Source: Gemmatimonadaceae bacterium (lineage in GTDB: Bacteria; Gemmatimonadota; Gemmatimonadetes; Gemmatimonadales; Gemmatimonadaceae). Taken from it: a stretch of DNA of 5,556 nt. Each line of letters begins with the position of its first letter. Position 1 is the stretch's first letter. The translations under genes were made by a program, and so were the position numbers. Of the stretch, positions 4,007-5,556 are shown piece after piece. Location of the stretch: positions 1 to 5,556 of the forward strand of contig JADGQU010000189.1 of NCBI GenBank assembly GCA_017881545.1, in the 5' to 3' direction. The notes under the pieces are model-generated. The model worked only from the letters and a program-made list of their open reading frames with translations, ran no database searches and was not told the DNA's origin.

Positions 4007-5556
4007 ATGATACGCACCGCGACAAGAATCTCCGTTGTTTTCGCTCTGATACCCGTGGCAGTGGGCGCGCAGACGCCTCGCGAACCGCGACTCACATCGG
4101 CGCGGGCCTCACAGGTAGCCGACTCGATCCTTCGGCTGATGACGCTCGATGAAAAAATCGGGCAGCTCAATCAGCTGCCTGGCCAGGGAACCCAGACGGG
4201 CCCGCGCGTTCCCCAGGGCGGAGAAGCTCTCGTGCGCTCCGGCGGCGTGGGATCGTTCCTCGGAATCTATGGCGTCGAGTATCTGCGGGAGCTTCAACGG
4301 ATCGCGGTCAGTGAATCGCGCCTCAAGATCCCGCTCCTCTTCGCCAACGATGTGATCCACGGATTCCGCACGATCTACCCCGTCTCGATCGGGGAAGCCG
4401 CCAGCTTTGATTCGGCTCGCGTCGAAGCGTCGGCTCGACTGAGCGCAGTCGAGGCGACTGCCCACGGCCTTCATTGGACGTTTTCGCCGATGGTGGACAT
4501 CGCACGCGATCCGCGGTGGGGGCGAATTGTCGAGGGGGCCGGCGAAGATCCGTGGCTCGGAAGCGTCATGGCCGCGGCGCGCGTCCGTGGATTCCAGGGC
4601 GGCGATCATGGAGTTGGCCTCGGAGCGACCGACGCGATGTTCGCCACCGCCAAGCACTTCGCCGCGTACGGCGGCGCCGAGGGCGGGAGAGACTACAACT
4701 CGGTGGAGCTCACCGAGCGGACGCTGTGGGAGATCTACCTCCCGCCCTACGAGGCCGCGGTCAAAGCAGGCGCGGCGACGGTGATGTCATCCTTCAACGA
4801 CATCGGCGGAACGCCGGCCCACGCCAGCGAGTGGCTTCTGGGCGACGTGCTGCGCGGCCGCTGGGGATTCAAGGGCCTCGTCGTCAGCGACTGGGGCGGC
4901 ATCGAGGAGCTAATCGCACACCGCGTGGCCGCCACCAAGGGCGACGCCGGCGTTCTCGCTCTCAATGCCGGAGTCGACATCGACATGTCCGACGCCGTTT
5001 ACGCCGACAGCATGGCCGCCGCGGTTCGCAACGGGCGGGTCCGGGTCGCTCTCATCGACTCCGCAGTGCGAAGAGTGCTGCGCCTCAAGTACGCGCTCGG
5101 CCTGTTCGACGACCCGTTCCGCTTCAACGATGTCGCGCGCGAGCGTCGCTACACCCTCGCGCCGGAGCACGTCGCCGCGGCACGAATCGCGGCGCGCGAA
5201 GGAATCGTCCTCCTCAAGAACGCGAACAAGACGCTTCCCCTCCGTAAGAATCTCCGCACCATCGCCGTGATCGGTCCGCTGGCGGACAATGCTTCCGCGG
5301 CACTCGGCGGCTGGGCAGCCGACGGGAGGCCCGACGAAGCAGTCAGTGTCCTGGCAGGAATTCGTACCGCGCTCGGCCCTTCGGTGCGCATCATCCAGGT
5401 GCGCGGCGCGCCAGTAGACTCGGCGGACAGCAGCGGATTCGCCGCTGCGCGAATTGCCGCAGCCGAGGCGGAGGCAGTGGTGCTCGTGATCGGCGAAACC
5501 GAGGACATGACCGGTGAGGCGTCGAATCGCGCCTCGATCGAGCTGCCGGGATTGCA
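4007..5556 (+). CDS. bglX: Periplasmic GH3 beta-glucosidase (BglX type), C-terminal end outside window
   Basis: The enzyme hydrolyses terminal beta-D-glucosyl (or related) residues with retention of configuration. The first 516 residues are visible, of a family length near 750-780. MIRTATRISVVFALIPVAVGA is a Sec signal peptide with likely cleavage after Ala21, so it acts in the periplasm. The N-terminal (beta/alpha)8 barrel shows FANDVIHGFRT with Asp115 that binds sugar in subsite -1, ARDPRWGR (166-173), AKHFAAYG with Lys216-His217, and LVVSDWGG, in which Asp295 is the expected catalytic nucleophile. The C-terminal alpha/beta sandwich begins near residue 400 (EGIVLLKNANKTLPL) and includes GETEDMTGEASNR (496-508), the segment equivalent to GEAQGMAHEASSR of E. 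coli BglX. The acid/base glutamate of the family lies in this domain, but I cannot assign it with certainty. The start is set by GGAG (3995-3998), eight bases before ATG. Substrate (cellobiose, other beta-glucoside or xyloside) cannot be told. The frame is intact, with no sign of damage. Confidence 0.97.
   Translation, partial: MIRTATRISVVFALIPVAVGAQTPREPRLTSARASQVADSILRLMTLDEKIGQLNQLPGQGTQTGPRVPQGGEALVRSGGVGSFLGIYGVEYLRELQRIAVSESRLKIPLLFANDVIHGFRTIYPVSIGEAASFDSARVEASARLSAVEATAHGLHWTFSPMVDIARDPRWGRIVEGAGEDPWLGSVMAAARVRGFQGGDHGVGLGATDAMFATAKHFAAYGGAEGGRDYNSVELTERTLWEIYLPPYEAAVKAGAATVMSSFNDIGGTPAHASEWLLGDVLRGRWGFKGLVVSDWGGIEELIAHRVAATKGDAGVLALNAGVDIDMSDAVYADSMAAAVRNGRVRVALIDSAVRRVLRLKYALGLFDDPFRFNDVARERRYTLAPEHVAAARIAAREGIVLLKNANKTLPLRKNLRTIAVIGPLADNASAALGGWAADGRPDEAVSVLAGIRTALGPSVRIIQVRGAPVDSADSSGFAAARIAAAEAEAVVLVIGETEDMTGEASNRASIELPGL

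Noticed and set aside
4109..4657. Minus-strand open frame across the start of the GH3 gene
   Set aside because: Antisense to a clear GH3 catalytic barrel; the translation has no recognisable motif. High GC makes such open frames common.
4474..5247. Plus-strand open frame of 257 codons
   Set aside because: Extremely arginine- and glycine-rich translation overlapping the GH3 frame over conserved motifs; a GC-rich shadow.
1..5556. CRISPR array, tRNA, rRNA, insertion sequence or prophage genes
   Set aside because: No spaced direct repeats, cloverleaf sequences, transposase motifs or terminal inverted repeats were seen on either strand.

Overview
This is a GC-rich bacterial window with short intergenic gaps and several genes for secreted or membrane proteins. 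The gene content suggests a soil or environmental bacterium of the Gemmatimonadota/Acidobacteriota type: a Tat-exported BNR/VPS10-like repeat protein, a single type IV pilin gene, a TMEM175-family channel, a SnoaL-like (SgcJ/EcaC) protein, a DUF1801 remnant and a BglX-type GH3 glucosidase. That placement is inference from protein style; there is no rRNA or other marker here to prove it.

Layout. Bases 1-499 (minus) hold the N-terminal part of a Tat-exported beta-propeller protein that runs off the left edge. Bases 500-917 are a 418-bp divergent intergenic region with a 15-bp tandem repeat, two identical-arm palindromes 21 bp apart, a 31-nt hairpin and a possible sigma-54 promoter. Bases 918-1295 (plus) encode a minor-size type IV pilin with its own strong rho-independent terminator (1317-1350). 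Bases 1409-1780 (plus) carry a DUF1801 remnant whose family similarity stops at about base 1579. It converges on a minus-strand pair, a TMEM175-like K+ channel (1939-2535) and a SnoaL-like protein (1619-1942). This pair shares an ATGA overlap, and the SnoaL-like protein appears to have lost its central core by an in-frame deletion.

From 2702 everything reads on the plus strand: a 70-residue two-helix membrane protein (2702-2914), an unrecognised small soluble protein (about 3029-3388), an unrecognised four-helix membrane protein (3433-4005), and, one base after its stop codon, a signal-peptide-bearing GH3 beta-glucosidase (4007 to the right edge, incomplete).

How they work together. The pilin is an independent unit with its own terminator. 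The channel and SnoaL-like genes are a translationally coupled pair. The membrane protein and GH3 gene are almost certainly co-transcribed, which suggests a role at the envelope linked to glycan breakdown, but the membrane protein's function cannot be read from sequence. I did not find a clearly new multi-gene system. The items most worth following up are the repeat-rich pilin upstream region, the two internally eroded small genes facing each other at 1409-1942, and the membrane-protein/GH3 coupling.
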